Shown in pieces: positions 42,634-51,422 of a DNA stretch of 64,000 nt. A program made the translations under genes and the position numbers. The DNA lies in the NCBI RefSeq assembly GCF_024600715.1, contig NZ_CP102332.1, positions 5,394,001 through 5,458,000 on the forward strand, read 5' to 3'. The number at the start of each line of letters is the position of its first letter. The first letter of the stretch is position 1. The notes below the pieces were generated by a model that worked only from the letters and a program-made list of their open reading frames with translations, had not been told where the DNA came from and did not search any database. Origin of the DNA: Streptomyces changanensis (GTDB taxonomy: Bacteria > Actinomycetota > Actinomycetes > Streptomycetales > Streptomycetaceae).

Positions 42634-43506
42634 ATGGACCCCGACCTGCTGCGCACGTTCGTGACGGTGACCCGGCTCGGCTCCTTCTCGGCGGCCGCCC
42701 ACGAGCTCGGCCGCGACCGGTCCGCGGTCGCCCGGGACCTCGCCGACCTCGAACGCGACCTGGGCCTGCCCCTGCTGACCCGCCGGCCCGTCGTCCCCAC
42801 CGTGGCGGGCGCCCGGCTCCTGGAGCACGCCGTGCCGCTGCTGCTCCGCCTCGGCGCGGCGCGCGCGGACCTCGCCCGGCTCGCCGCCGCGCCGGATGCC
42901 GAACTGGCCGTCGCCGCCTCGCCGCTCGCCGTCGGCCCCCGGCTGCTCGCCGCGCTCCCCACCGCCACCGCCCGCGTCACCCTGACGGTCCTGCCCCGCG
43001 AGGCGGTACGCGCCGCCCTCGCCGCGGGGGCCGCCGTCCTCGGCCTCGTCGACCGGCTCGACGTTCCGGGTGACCCGGCCGACGACGGGCCCGAGGCCGC
43101 CGAGCCCACCGCCACCCGCGTCGCCACGGCCCCCCTCGCCCTGCACCTGCCCGCCGGGGACCCGCTCGCCCACCGGTCGGGTGTGCGCCTCGGTGACCTC
43201 GCGGCCGCCCGCTGGATCGACGCCCCGGCCGCGGGGATCCCGCTCGACCGGCTCCGCGCCGCCCACGGCACGTACGGGTTCCGGCCCGCGCTGCGCTACG
43301 ACGGCACCGACGTCCGCACCCTCACCGCGCTCGCCGCGGCCGGCCGTGGACTGGCGCTCCTGCCGGAGACCGTCCCGGCCGCCCCCGGCGCCACCGCCGT
43401 ACCCCTCGTCGAACCGCGGCTCGTCCACCGCGTGGAGCTCCTGCGCGCCGCCGCCCCGGCGGGCCCCGCGGCCGAACTGGCCGACCGCCTCACCCGCGCC
43501 CGCTGA
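42634..43506 (+). CDS. LysR-family transcriptional regulator
   Basis: The 290-residue protein starts with the LysR winged helix (DLLRTFVTVTRLGSFSAAAHELGRDRSAVARDLADLERDLG in outline). An effector-binding domain with an unusually Ala-rich composition follows, seen in AAGRGLALLPETV near the end. CAGACT lies 10 bases ahead of the ATG, as in leaderless streptomycete genes. No obvious divergently transcribed target gene is adjacent; the downstream treZ gene is convergent. Confidence 0.85.
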   Translation: MDPDLLRTFVTVTRLGSFSAAAHELGRDRSAVARDLADLERDLGLPLLTRRPVVPTVAGARLLEHAVPLLLRLGAARADLARLAAAPDAELAVAASPLAVGPRLLAALPTATARVTLTVLPREAVRAALAAGAAVLGLVDRLDVPGDPADDGPEAAEPTATRVATAPLALHLPAGDPLAHRSGVRLGDLAAARWIDAPAAGIPLDRLRAAHGTYGFRPALRYDGTDVRTLTALAAAGRGLALLPETVPAAPGATAVPLVEPRLVHRVELLRAAAPAGPAAELADRLTRAR

Positions 43507-43544
43507 CCGACCGGCCCCGGCGGCCACCGATCACCGACGATCCG

Positions 43545-43592
43545 CCGCCCCCGCCTCCGACCGCCCCCGCCTCCGACCGCCCCCGCCTCCGA
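43545..43592. repeat. Three 16-bp tandem repeats
   Basis: The unit ccgcccccgcctccga is repeated three times without gaps (first base of the first copy differs). It lies between the convergent LysR and treZ genes. Confidence 0.8.
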
Positions 43593-43670
43593 CCAGGACA
43601 CCGGCACCGGCCGCCCAGCACCACCGGCCGGCCGGCCGCCACCACACCGCCGGCCGGCCGCCACCGCGCG

Positions 43671-45434
43671 TCAGCGGTCCGCGAGCACCACGCACGACTC
43701 CGGGGGCACCACCAGCGTCCCGCCCTCGCCCTCCGGCTCCGCCACCGGCTCCCACGCGGCCAGCACCCGTACGCCGTCCTGGCCCAGCGCGATCCTGGCC
43801 GGCGCGGAGCCGAGGTTCACCGCCACCCGCACGTCACCGCGGCGGTACGCGATCCAGCGGGCCTCCTCGTCGTACGCGAGGCGGATCGCCGCCAGGTCCG
43901 GGTCGGTGAGGTCCGGCAGCTCGGCCCGCAGGGCGATGAGCCGCGTGTGCCACTCCAGCAGCCGGGCGTGCGGCTCGCGCTCCGGCTCCGACCAGTCCAG
44001 GCAGGAGCGGTCCCGTGTCGCCGGCTCCTGCGGGTCGGGCACGTCCTCCTCCTTCCAGCCGTGCGCCGCGAACTCCCGCCGCCGCCCGGTGCGGACCGCC
44101 TCCGCCAGCTCCGGGTCGGTGTGGTCGGTGAAGAACTGCCACGGTGTCCCCGCGCCCCACTCCTCGCCCATGAACAGCATCGGCGTGAACGGCCCGGTGA
44201 GGACGAGCGCCGCCGCGCACGCCAGCAGGCCGGGGGAGAGGGACGCCGAGAGCCGGTCCCCCTGCGCCCGGTTGCCCACCTGGTCGTGGGTCTGGGCGTA
44301 GCCGAGGAAGCGGTGCGCGGGCACCGTCGCCACGTCGACCGGGCGGCCGTGCGTACGGCCCCGGAACGTCGAGTACGTCCCGTCGTGGAAGAAGACCCGG
44401 CCCAGCGTCTTCGCCAGCGCGTCCAGCGGTCGCCGCGCGAAGTCGGCGTAGTACCCCTGGGACTCGCCCGTCAGCGCGGTGTGCAGGGCGTGGTGGAAGT
44501 CGTCGTTCCACTGGGCGTGCAACCCCAGGCCGCCGGCCTCGCGCGGGGTCGTCGTCCGCGGGTCGCACAGGTCCGACTCGGCGATCAGGAAGTGCTCGCG
44601 GCCCTGCTCCGCCGCGAGTTCGTCGACCGCGGCCGACAGCTCCTCCAGGAACGTCAGCGCCCGCGTGTCGGCGAGGGCGTGCACCGCGTCCAGCCGCAGC
44701 CCGTCGACGCGGTAGTCCCGCAGCCAGGACAGCGCGCTGCCCAGCAGGAACGCCCGCACCTCGTCCGAGCCCGGCGCGTCCAGGTTCACCGCCGCGCCCC
44801 ACGGCGTGTGGTGGGTCTCCGTGAAGTACGGACCGAAGGCGGGCAGGTGGTTGCCGGACGGGCCCAGGTGGTTGTGGACCACGTCCAGCACCACGCCGAG
44901 CCCCAGACCGTGCGCGGCGTCCACGAACCGCTTGAGCGCCGCGGGCCCGCCGTACGGCTCGTGCACCGCCCATAGCGACACACCCTCGTACCCCCAGCCG
45001 TGCCGGCCGGGGAACGGGCACAGCGGCATCAGCTCCACGTGGGTGACGCCCAGCCGCACCAGGTGCTCCAGCCGCCCGGCCGCCGCGTCCAACGTGCCCT
45101 GCGGGGTGTACGTCCCGACGTGCAGTTCGTACAGGACCGCCTCGCGCAGTCCCCGCCGGGGCGGCTCGTGGCGCCACTCGTACGTCCCGTGGTCGACCAC
45201 CGCGCTGCGCCCGTCCGGCCCGTCCGGCTGGCGCCGCGACCGCGGGTCGGGCAGGACGGGGCCGCCGTCCAGCGCGTACCCGTACCGGGCCCCGTCCGGG
45301 ACGCCGCCGTCACCGGCCACCAGCGTCGTCCACCAGCCCTCGCGGACCGGGTCGCGCTCCATCGGGTGCCGGGCACCCGCAAGTTCCAGCTCCACCCGCT
45401 CGCGCGCGTTCGGCGCCCACACCTCGAACAGCAC
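43671..45434 (-). CDS. treZ: Malto-oligosyltrehalose trehalohydrolase
   Basis: TreZ releases trehalose from maltooligosyltrehalose made by TreY. The 587-residue GH13 enzyme begins with the carbohydrate-binding VLFEVWAPNA. The catalytic motifs are DVVHNHLG (region I), DGLRLDAVHAL (nucleophile Asp), LIAESDLCDPR (acid/base Glu) and QTHDQVGNRAQG (region IV). The GTG start has GAGGGG 7 bases ahead. treY lies 0.9 kb away on the same strand, with an FHA gene in opposite orientation between. Confidence 0.93.
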   Translation of the reverse strand: MLFEVWAPNARERVELELAGARHPMERDPVREGWWTTLVAGDGGVPDGARYGYALDGGPVLPDPRSRRQPDGPDGRSAVVDHGTYEWRHEPPRRGLREAVLYELHVGTYTPQGTLDAAAGRLEHLVRLGVTHVELMPLCPFPGRHGWGYEGVSLWAVHEPYGGPAALKRFVDAAHGLGLGVVLDVVHNHLGPSGNHLPAFGPYFTETHHTPWGAAVNLDAPGSDEVRAFLLGSALSWLRDYRVDGLRLDAVHALADTRALTFLEELSAAVDELAAEQGREHFLIAESDLCDPRTTTPREAGGLGLHAQWNDDFHHALHTALTGESQGYYADFARRPLDALAKTLGRVFFHDGTYSTFRGRTHGRPVDVATVPAHRFLGYAQTHDQVGNRAQGDRLSASLSPGLLACAAALVLTGPFTPMLFMGEEWGAGTPWQFFTDHTDPELAEAVRTGRRREFAAHGWKEEDVPDPQEPATRDRSCLDWSEPEREPHARLLEWHTRLIALRAELPDLTDPDLAAIRLAYDEEARWIAYRRGDVRVAVNLGSAPARIALGQDGVRVLAAWEPVAEPEGEGGTLVVPPESCVVLADR

Positions 45435-45582
45435 TGGCGATCCCCTCGTCGTCGGACGGCCCATCGGTACCGCGTCCCCATCCTGGCGGGATCGAGATCC
45501 GGAAGCACGGCACTTGGCCGATCGGACCCCGCGGCGGACACCCGTCTGGACACTCCGGGCCCCGACACCGACAATCACCTCT

Positions 45583-46134
45583 GTGACGTCGCCTTTCGAG
45601 TCCCAGACGCATCCCGCCCGGCTGTCGGACGCCGAGCGGGACGGCGCGCTGGAGCTGCTCCGCGAGGGCGCGGTGCAGGGCAAGCTGTCCCACGACACGT
45701 TCCTGCGCCGCATGGAGCTCGCCCTCGTCGCCCGCCACTCCGAGGAGCTGGCGGCCCTCACCGACGACCTGCGCGAGCACCCCGGGGGCTGGTCGCGGAA
45801 GCTGTTCGGCGCCGTCGAGCGGATGTCCGCCTTCTCGGTCCGGCTCGGCCGGGCGTGGCAGGCCGAGCGGCTGCCGAAGCTGCTCCTGCCGGAGCCGGGC
45901 CCGTACCCACTGCGCATAGGCCGCGACCCGGTGAACGGACTGCGGCTCAGCCACGAGACGGTGTCCCGGCTGCACGCCGAACTCAGTCTGCAGGGCGGAC
46001 TGTGGATGCTGCGCGACCTCAACTCCACCAACGGCACCACCGTCAACGGCCGCCGCGTCACCGGCACCGTCGTCGTCCAGCCCGGCGACATGGTCTCCTT
46101 CGGCCGGATGGCCTTCCGCCTCGACGCCCGCTGA
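45583..46134 (+). CDS. DUF1707 and FHA domain protein
   Basis: The 183-residue protein has an N-terminal DUF1707 segment (RLSDAERDGALELLREGAVQGKLSHDTFLRRMELAL in outline, residues 15-55). A C-terminal FHA domain starts near residue 105: LRIGRDPVNGLRL, SRLHAEL, LNSTNGTTVNGRRV, a complete phosphothreonine-binding set. It is probably a phospho-signalling adaptor. It is divergent from treZ. Confidence 0.9.
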   Translation: MTSPFESQTHPARLSDAERDGALELLREGAVQGKLSHDTFLRRMELALVARHSEELAALTDDLREHPGGWSRKLFGAVERMSAFSVRLGRAWQAERLPKLLLPEPGPYPLRIGRDPVNGLRLSHETVSRLHAELSLQGGLWMLRDLNSTNGTTVNGRRVTGTVVVQPGDMVSFGRMAFRLDAR

Positions 46135-46191
46135 GCCGTACGGAGCGGCCACCGGCCCGCCCTCGGGAGCCGCCGCCCCGCCACTCCCGGC

Positions 46192-46305
46192 GGAGCGGTC
46201 ACCGTCTCCGCCCATCGGAGGGCCCGCCCCGCCGCGCCCGGTGGAGCGGTCACCGTCTCCGCCCATCGAAGGGCCCGCCCCGCCGCGCCCGGTGGAGCGG
46301 TCACC
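46192..46305. repeat. 51-bp tandem repeat
   Basis: Two full copies start at 46192 and 46243, differing at one or two bases, and a 12-base third start is at 46294. A diverged copy precedes at 46142. The repeat fills the space between the convergent FHA and treY genes. The 51-base unit equals 17 codons, but no gene uses it. Confidence 0.85.
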
Positions 46306-46326
46306 CGTCGTCATCCGCCCGGCCGG

Positions 46327-48657
46327 TCACTCCGTACGGCTCAGCAGGGCCACCGGCCGTTCGGCGAACAGCTCCGCCAGCGGCACGGGCCGCCCGCCGT
46401 CGAGGACCCGGCCGCCGTCCAGGGCGTCGGCCCACCGGCCCTCCGGCAGCGTCAGCGCCGTGTCGCCCCAGCCGCCCCGCTCCGCCAGCCGCAGCGACAG
46501 CCGCGTCACCGCCGTCACCACCCGGTCCGACCGGACGAACGCCACGCAGTGGTCCGCGGCCTCGCCCGAGGCCGCCAGCGGCGTGTACGTCCCCTCCGGG
46601 CCGAACACCTCCGGGTGGCGCCGCCGCAGCCCGAGCGCGGCCCGCGTCAGGGCCGTCTTGCGGTCCGCGCGCGGCGGCGTGAACGGCGCGCGGTTGTCCG
46701 GGTCGACGAGCGCCTCGTAGACGGCCTCCGTCCCCTGGTACAGGTCCGGCACGCCCGGCATCGTCAGGTGCACCAGCGCAGCGCCCAGCACGTTCGCCCA
46801 CGCGTGCGGCTCCACCTCCGCCGCCAGCTCCGCCACCGCGTGCTGCGGAGGCCCCGCCGGGCCGTCCGTCACGAACGCGGCCACGGCCTCCTCGTACACC
46901 GCGTCCTGCTCCGTCCAGCCCGTGTGCAGCCCCGCCTCGCGCGCCGCCTTGAGCAGCGCGCCCTCCAGGCGCTCGCGCGCCGGCCGGCCCAGGCCCAGGG
47001 AGGTCTGCCACGCCGACCACGCGAGCTGCCCGTCGGGCGCCGCCACGCGCGCCACGTCCCCGAGGAGCTTCGCCCACCGGCCCGGGCACTGCGACAGCAC
47101 CGCGATCCTGGCCCGCACGTCCGCGCTGCGCTTGGTGTCGTGGGTCGACAGCACCGTCCCCGTCGCCGGCCAGTCGCGGGCGAGGCGGGCGCAGTACGCG
47201 TGGAACTCCTCCGGCGACACGGCCGGCCGGCCCGGCTCGCCGCCCACCTCGTTCGCCGACAGCAGCGGCACGTACCGGTAGAAGGCCGTGTCCTCCACCG
47301 ACTTCGCCCGCAGCGCGGACGACGTCTGCGCGAACCGCGCGCGGAAGGCCCGCTGGTCGGGCCCGTCGCCGAGCCGCCCCAGCGCCAGCTCCCGCACGAC
47401 GTCGACGGCGGCCGCCTCCTCCGGCACGGTGAACGTCTCCTTCGCGGCCCGCGCCGCCCCCTCGGTCAGCACCTCCTCCGCGCCGCCCTGCGGGTAGGGC
47501 CGGTAGACGGGCACCCGGATGAGCAGTTCGCGGACCGCGGCCCGCAGCGCCCACGGCGCGTGGTCGCGGAGCCCGGGGTAGGCGGCGCAGACCCGCTCCG
47601 CCGTCCGCGTCAGGTACGCCACCTCGGCGGCCAGCTCGTGCGTGACCACCCGGTAGGCGGCCCGGCGGGCCGTCGCCTCCCAGTACCCGCCGCGGTCGCC
47701 CGGCGGGGAGGCGAACCTGCGGTACACGTCGGCCAGTTCCTCGGCGCCTGCGCCGTCCACGAACAGCCCGTCGATCCGGCGCAGCGCGTCGTACCCCGTG
47801 GTGCCCGCCACCGGCCAGGAGGAAGGGAGCCGCTCGTCGCCGGTGAGGATCTTCTCCACCACCGTCCAGCAGGCCCCGCCCGTCGCCGCCTCCAGGGTGC
47901 GCAGGTACGCCTCCGGGTCGGCGAGCCCGTCCGGGTGGTCGATGCGCAGGCCGTCGACGACGCCGTCCCGCACCAGTTCGAGGATCTTGGCGTGGGTGGC
48001 CTCGAAGACCTCCGGGTCCTCCACGCGCACCCCGATGAGGTCGGAGATGGTGAAGAAGCGCCGGTAGTTCAGCTCCGTGCGGGCCAGCCGCCACCACGCC
48101 GGGCGGTACCACTGGGCGTCCAGCAGTTCCGCCAGGGGAAGCCCGGCCGTGCCCGGTCGGAGCGGGAAGACCTGCGTGCCGCACCGCAGCACCTCCGCGT
48201 CGGCGTCGACCCGCAGGTCGTCGGTGAGTTCGCCGATCCGCTGCGGCAGCACCGGCAGCAGCACCCGGCCGCCGCCCGCCTCCCAGTCGATGTCGAACCA
48301 GCGGGCGTAGGGCGAGGCGGGTCCGTCGCGCAGCACCTCCCACAGGGCCCGGTTGTGGGGCAGTGCGGCCGCCATGTGGTTGGGCACGAGGTCGACGACC
48401 AGGCCCAGCCCGTGGTCCCGCGCGGTGCGGGCGAGGTCGCGCAGCCCCGCCTCGCCGCCGAGCTCCTCGCGGACCCGTCCGTGGTCGGTCACGTCGTAGC
48501 CGTGCGTCGAACCGGGCACCGCCTCCAGGACCGGTGACAGGTGCAGGTGCGAGACCCCGAGCGAGGCGAGGTGGGGCACCGCGCCGGCGGCCGCCCGGAA
48601 CGGGAAGTCCGGCTGGAGCTGGAGCCGGTACGTGGCGAGGGGCGTGTGGGAGGTCAT
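46327..48657 (-). CDS. treY: Malto-oligosyltrehalose synthase
   Basis: TreY converts the reducing-end alpha-1,4 linkage of maltodextrins to trehalose-type alpha-1,1. The 776-residue GH13 enzyme starts MTSHTPLATYRLQLQPDF, typical of the family. It has GLVVDLVPNHMA, VDGLRIDHPDGLADP (nucleophile Asp) and a VEKIL acid/base Glu region near residue 255, and LSTHDTKRSADVRARI near residue 500. With treZ and glgX it forms the glycogen-to-trehalose module. Confidence 0.94.
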   Translation of the reverse strand: MTSHTPLATYRLQLQPDFPFRAAAGAVPHLASLGVSHLHLSPVLEAVPGSTHGYDVTDHGRVREELGGEAGLRDLARTARDHGLGLVVDLVPNHMAAALPHNRALWEVLRDGPASPYARWFDIDWEAGGGRVLLPVLPQRIGELTDDLRVDADAEVLRCGTQVFPLRPGTAGLPLAELLDAQWYRPAWWRLARTELNYRRFFTISDLIGVRVEDPEVFEATHAKILELVRDGVVDGLRIDHPDGLADPEAYLRTLEAATGGACWTVVEKILTGDERLPSSWPVAGTTGYDALRRIDGLFVDGAGAEELADVYRRFASPPGDRGGYWEATARRAAYRVVTHELAAEVAYLTRTAERVCAAYPGLRDHAPWALRAAVRELLIRVPVYRPYPQGGAEEVLTEGAARAAKETFTVPEEAAAVDVVRELALGRLGDGPDQRAFRARFAQTSSALRAKSVEDTAFYRYVPLLSANEVGGEPGRPAVSPEEFHAYCARLARDWPATGTVLSTHDTKRSADVRARIAVLSQCPGRWAKLLGDVARVAAPDGQLAWSAWQTSLGLGRPARERLEGALLKAAREAGLHTGWTEQDAVYEEAVAAFVTDGPAGPPQHAVAELAAEVEPHAWANVLGAALVHLTMPGVPDLYQGTEAVYEALVDPDNRAPFTPPRADRKTALTRAALGLRRRHPEVFGPEGTYTPLAASGEAADHCVAFVRSDRVVTAVTRLSLRLAERGGWGDTALTLPEGRWADALDGGRVLDGGRPVPLAELFAERPVALLSRTE

Positions 48658-48746
48658 GCGAACGTACGTACCCGCCGACACGGCGCGTCTCCCCTCGCTC
48701 GGCCCGACTACCCCGTTCGGCGGATCCCTCGTTCGGCTCAGGGGCC

Positions 48747-50897
48747 CTACGCCGGGCGGCGCAGGACGGTCAGGCTCCGGCCGACCACGGTGAGCCGGTC
48801 ACCCGCCGCCACCTTGTCGCCCTGGCCCGGCGGCACGCCCTCCGGCACGGCCGTGTCCACGACGACCTGCCACTGGCGGCCGTGGTTGACGGGCACCGTG
48901 AACTCCAGGTCCTCGGCGGCGGCGTTGAACATCAGCAGGAACGAGTCGTCGGAGATCCGCTCCCCGCGCGGCCCCGGCTCCGAGATGGCGTGGCCGTTGA
49001 GGAAGACCGTCAGGGCCTTGGCGTGGGCGGCCTGCCAGTCGCGCGCCTTCATCTCCCGCCCGTCGGGCACGAACCACGCGATGTCCGACAGGTCGTCGTG
49101 GGTGCCCTCCACCGGCCGCCCGTGGAAGAAGCGGCGGCGCCGGAAGACAGGGTGGTCGCGGCGTAGCCACACCATCGACCGGGTGAACTCCAGCAGCGAC
49201 CGGGCCTCCGCCGCCTCCCCCGTCTCCGTCTCCGCGTCCGCTTCCGCTTCCGGCCAGTGCACCCATGACAGCTCGCTGTCCTGGCAGTAGGCGTTGTTGT
49301 TGCCGTGCTGGGTGCGGCCGAACTCGTCACCGTGGCTGAGCATCGGCACGCCCTGGGAGAGCATCAGCGTGGCGATGAAGTTGCGCATCTGCCGCAGCCG
49401 CAGCGCGCGCACCTCCTCGTCGTCGGTCCCGCCCTCGACGCCGCAGTTCCACGAGCGGTTGTGGCTCTCCCCGTCGCGGTTGCCCTCACCGTTGGCGTCG
49501 TTGTGCTTCTCGTTGTACGAGACGAGGTCCCGCAGCGTGAAACCGTCGTGGCAGGTCACGAAGTTCACCGAGGCCAGCGGCCGCCGACCGTCGTCCTGGT
49601 ACAGGTCGGATGAGCCGGTGAGGCGGGAGGCGAACTCGGCCAGGGTGCGCGGCTCGCCCCGCCACAGGTCGCGGACCGTGTCGCGGTACATGCCGTTCCA
49701 CTCGGTCCACAGCGGCGGGAAGTTGCCCACCTGGTAGCCGCCCTCGCCGACGTCCCACGGCTCGGCGATCAGCTTCACCTGACTGACCACCGGGTCCTGC
49801 TGCACCAGGTCGAAGAACGACGACAGCCGGTCCACCTCGTGGAACTGGCGGGCCAGCGTCGCCGCCAGGTCGAAGCGGAAGCCGTCGACGTGCATCTCCG
49901 TCACCCAGTACCGCAGCGAGTCCATGATCAGCTGGAGGACGTGCGGGGACCGCATGAGCAGCGAGTTCCCGGTGCCGGTGGTGTCCATGTAGTACCGCGG
50001 GTCGTCCTCCACCAGCCGGTAGTACGAGGTGTTGTCCAGGCCGCGGAAGGAGAGCGTCGGGCCCAGGTGGTTGCCCTCGGCGGTGTGGTTGTACACCACG
50101 TCCAGGATGACCTCGATGCCCGCTTGGTGCAGGGCGCGCACGGCCGACTTGAACTCCAGCACCTGCTGCCCGCGGTCGCCCCACGAGGCGTAGGCGTTGT
50201 GCGGGGCGAAGAAGCCGATGGTGTTGTAACCCCAGTAGTTCGCCATGCCGGCGTCCGCGAGCCGGTGGTCCTGGACGAACTGGTGCACCGGCATCAGCTC
50301 GATCGCCGTGACGCCCAGCTCCGTCAGGTGCTCGATGATCGCCGGGTGGGCGAGCCCGGCGTACGTGCCCCGCAGCTCCTTGGGGAGGGCCGGGTGCAGC
50401 ATGGTCAGGCCCTTGACGTGCGCCTCGTAGATCACGGTGCGGTGGTAGTCCGTGCGCGGCGGCCGGTCGTCGCCCCAGTCGAAGTACGGGTTGACCACGA
50501 CGGACGACATGGTGTGCGGCGCCGAGTCCAGGTCGTTGCGGGAGTCCGGCTTGCCGAAGTGGTAGCCGTACACCGCCTCGCCCCAGTCGACGGACCCGGC
50601 GATGGCGCGCGCGTACGGGTCGAGCAGGAGCTTGGAGGAGTTGCACCGGGCGCCCTGCTCGGGCGCGTACGGCCCGTGCACGCGGAAGCCGTACCGCTGG
50701 CCCGGCATCACCCCGGGCAGGTACGCGTGCCGCACGAAGGCGTCGCTCTCGCGCAGCTCCACCGCGGTCTCCGAACCGTCCTCGTGCAGGAGGCACAGCT
50801 CGATGCGGTCGGCGACCTCCGAGAAGACCGCGAAGTTGGTTCCGGCGCCGTCGTAGGTGGCACCGAGGGGATACGCCTGTCCCGGCCAGACCTGCAT
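48747..50897 (-). CDS. glgX: Glycogen debranching protein
   Basis: This isoamylase-type GH13 enzyme of 716 residues removes alpha-1,6 branches of glycogen, feeding TreY. Visible features are the N-terminal CBM48-like AYPLGATYDGAGTNFAVFS, the catalytic motifs DVVYNHTAEG, GFRFDLAATL (nucleophile), LIAEPWDVGEGGYQ (acid/base) and NFVTCHDGFTLRDLV, and LSHGDEFGRTQ. It ends 90 bases from the treY start on the same strand, so co-transcription is possible. A direct repeat lies upstream. Confidence 0.95.
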   Translation of the reverse strand: MQVWPGQAYPLGATYDGAGTNFAVFSEVADRIELCLLHEDGSETAVELRESDAFVRHAYLPGVMPGQRYGFRVHGPYAPEQGARCNSSKLLLDPYARAIAGSVDWGEAVYGYHFGKPDSRNDLDSAPHTMSSVVVNPYFDWGDDRPPRTDYHRTVIYEAHVKGLTMLHPALPKELRGTYAGLAHPAIIEHLTELGVTAIELMPVHQFVQDHRLADAGMANYWGYNTIGFFAPHNAYASWGDRGQQVLEFKSAVRALHQAGIEVILDVVYNHTAEGNHLGPTLSFRGLDNTSYYRLVEDDPRYYMDTTGTGNSLLMRSPHVLQLIMDSLRYWVTEMHVDGFRFDLAATLARQFHEVDRLSSFFDLVQQDPVVSQVKLIAEPWDVGEGGYQVGNFPPLWTEWNGMYRDTVRDLWRGEPRTLAEFASRLTGSSDLYQDDGRRPLASVNFVTCHDGFTLRDLVSYNEKHNDANGEGNRDGESHNRSWNCGVEGGTDDEEVRALRLRQMRNFIATLMLSQGVPMLSHGDEFGRTQHGNNNAYCQDSELSWVHWPEAEADAETETGEAAEARSLLEFTRSMVWLRRDHPVFRRRRFFHGRPVEGTHDDLSDIAWFVPDGREMKARDWQAAHAKALTVFLNGHAISEPGPRGERISDDSFLLMFNAAAEDLEFTVPVNHGRQWQVVVDTAVPEGVPPGQGDKVAAGDRLTVVGRSLTVLRRPA

Positions 50898-51422
50898 AGA
50901 TAAGACTCTTCCATTCCGATCCGGCTGATGGGGTCACTTCCGGCTGATGGGGGTCACTGACCGATCCTCCACGAAAGTCGCGCGCCCGCCTAGGACGCCG
51001 GACGGTCCTACCGGGTGACCGGGAATACGGCTCGTTGCGGTGGTCTGGCCGGAAACCGTCCTTCCCGGGCTCCCCGCCGGCCGCGGCGGCGGTGCCGGAC
51101 GGCGCCCGCGCCCGCCCGGCGGCCCGGTCCGGCCGGCCGGACCGCCCGGCCCGGTCAACCGCGCGCACCCCCGTGTCCCCCCGGCCGGGGCGCCCGTGCC
51201 GCGGCCGCGCGCGCCGCCCGACCGCCGGGGGCGGCGCCCCGGGGCGCGCGGCTCACCACTATGAATCACCTCACCCCTCCTACCCCGTCACCCCGGAACC
51301 ACCGCCTCCGGCATGGAGGTTGGGAAAGAACCACGCGCATCCGGCTGCATCGCCTCCCCCTCCCGGAGTACCCTTCCTTGATCGTTGGAGACGGGCGTTC
51401 GGAAGCAGAAGGCGGTGCGCGG
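50898..51422. other. Divergent intergenic region between glgX and the HEPN gene
   Basis: These 525 bases hold no gene I can support. Next to glgX is the 19-bp direct repeat listed separately. Bases 51040-51260 are proline-codon-like GC-rich low-complexity sequence. From 51260 on, the composition is more balanced and should include the promoter for the gene at 51423. Confidence 0.5.
50921..50958. repeat. Direct repeat upstream of glgX
   Basis: CCGGCTGATGGGGTCACT (50921-50938) recurs as CCGGCTGATGGGGGTCACT (50940-50958), one base longer. The pair lies 24-61 bases ahead of the glgX start and may be a regulator site. Confidence 0.6.

Noticed and set aside
43545..43592. Tandem repeats considered as a CRISPR array
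   Set aside because: Units are 16 bp with no spacers and no cas genes are near.
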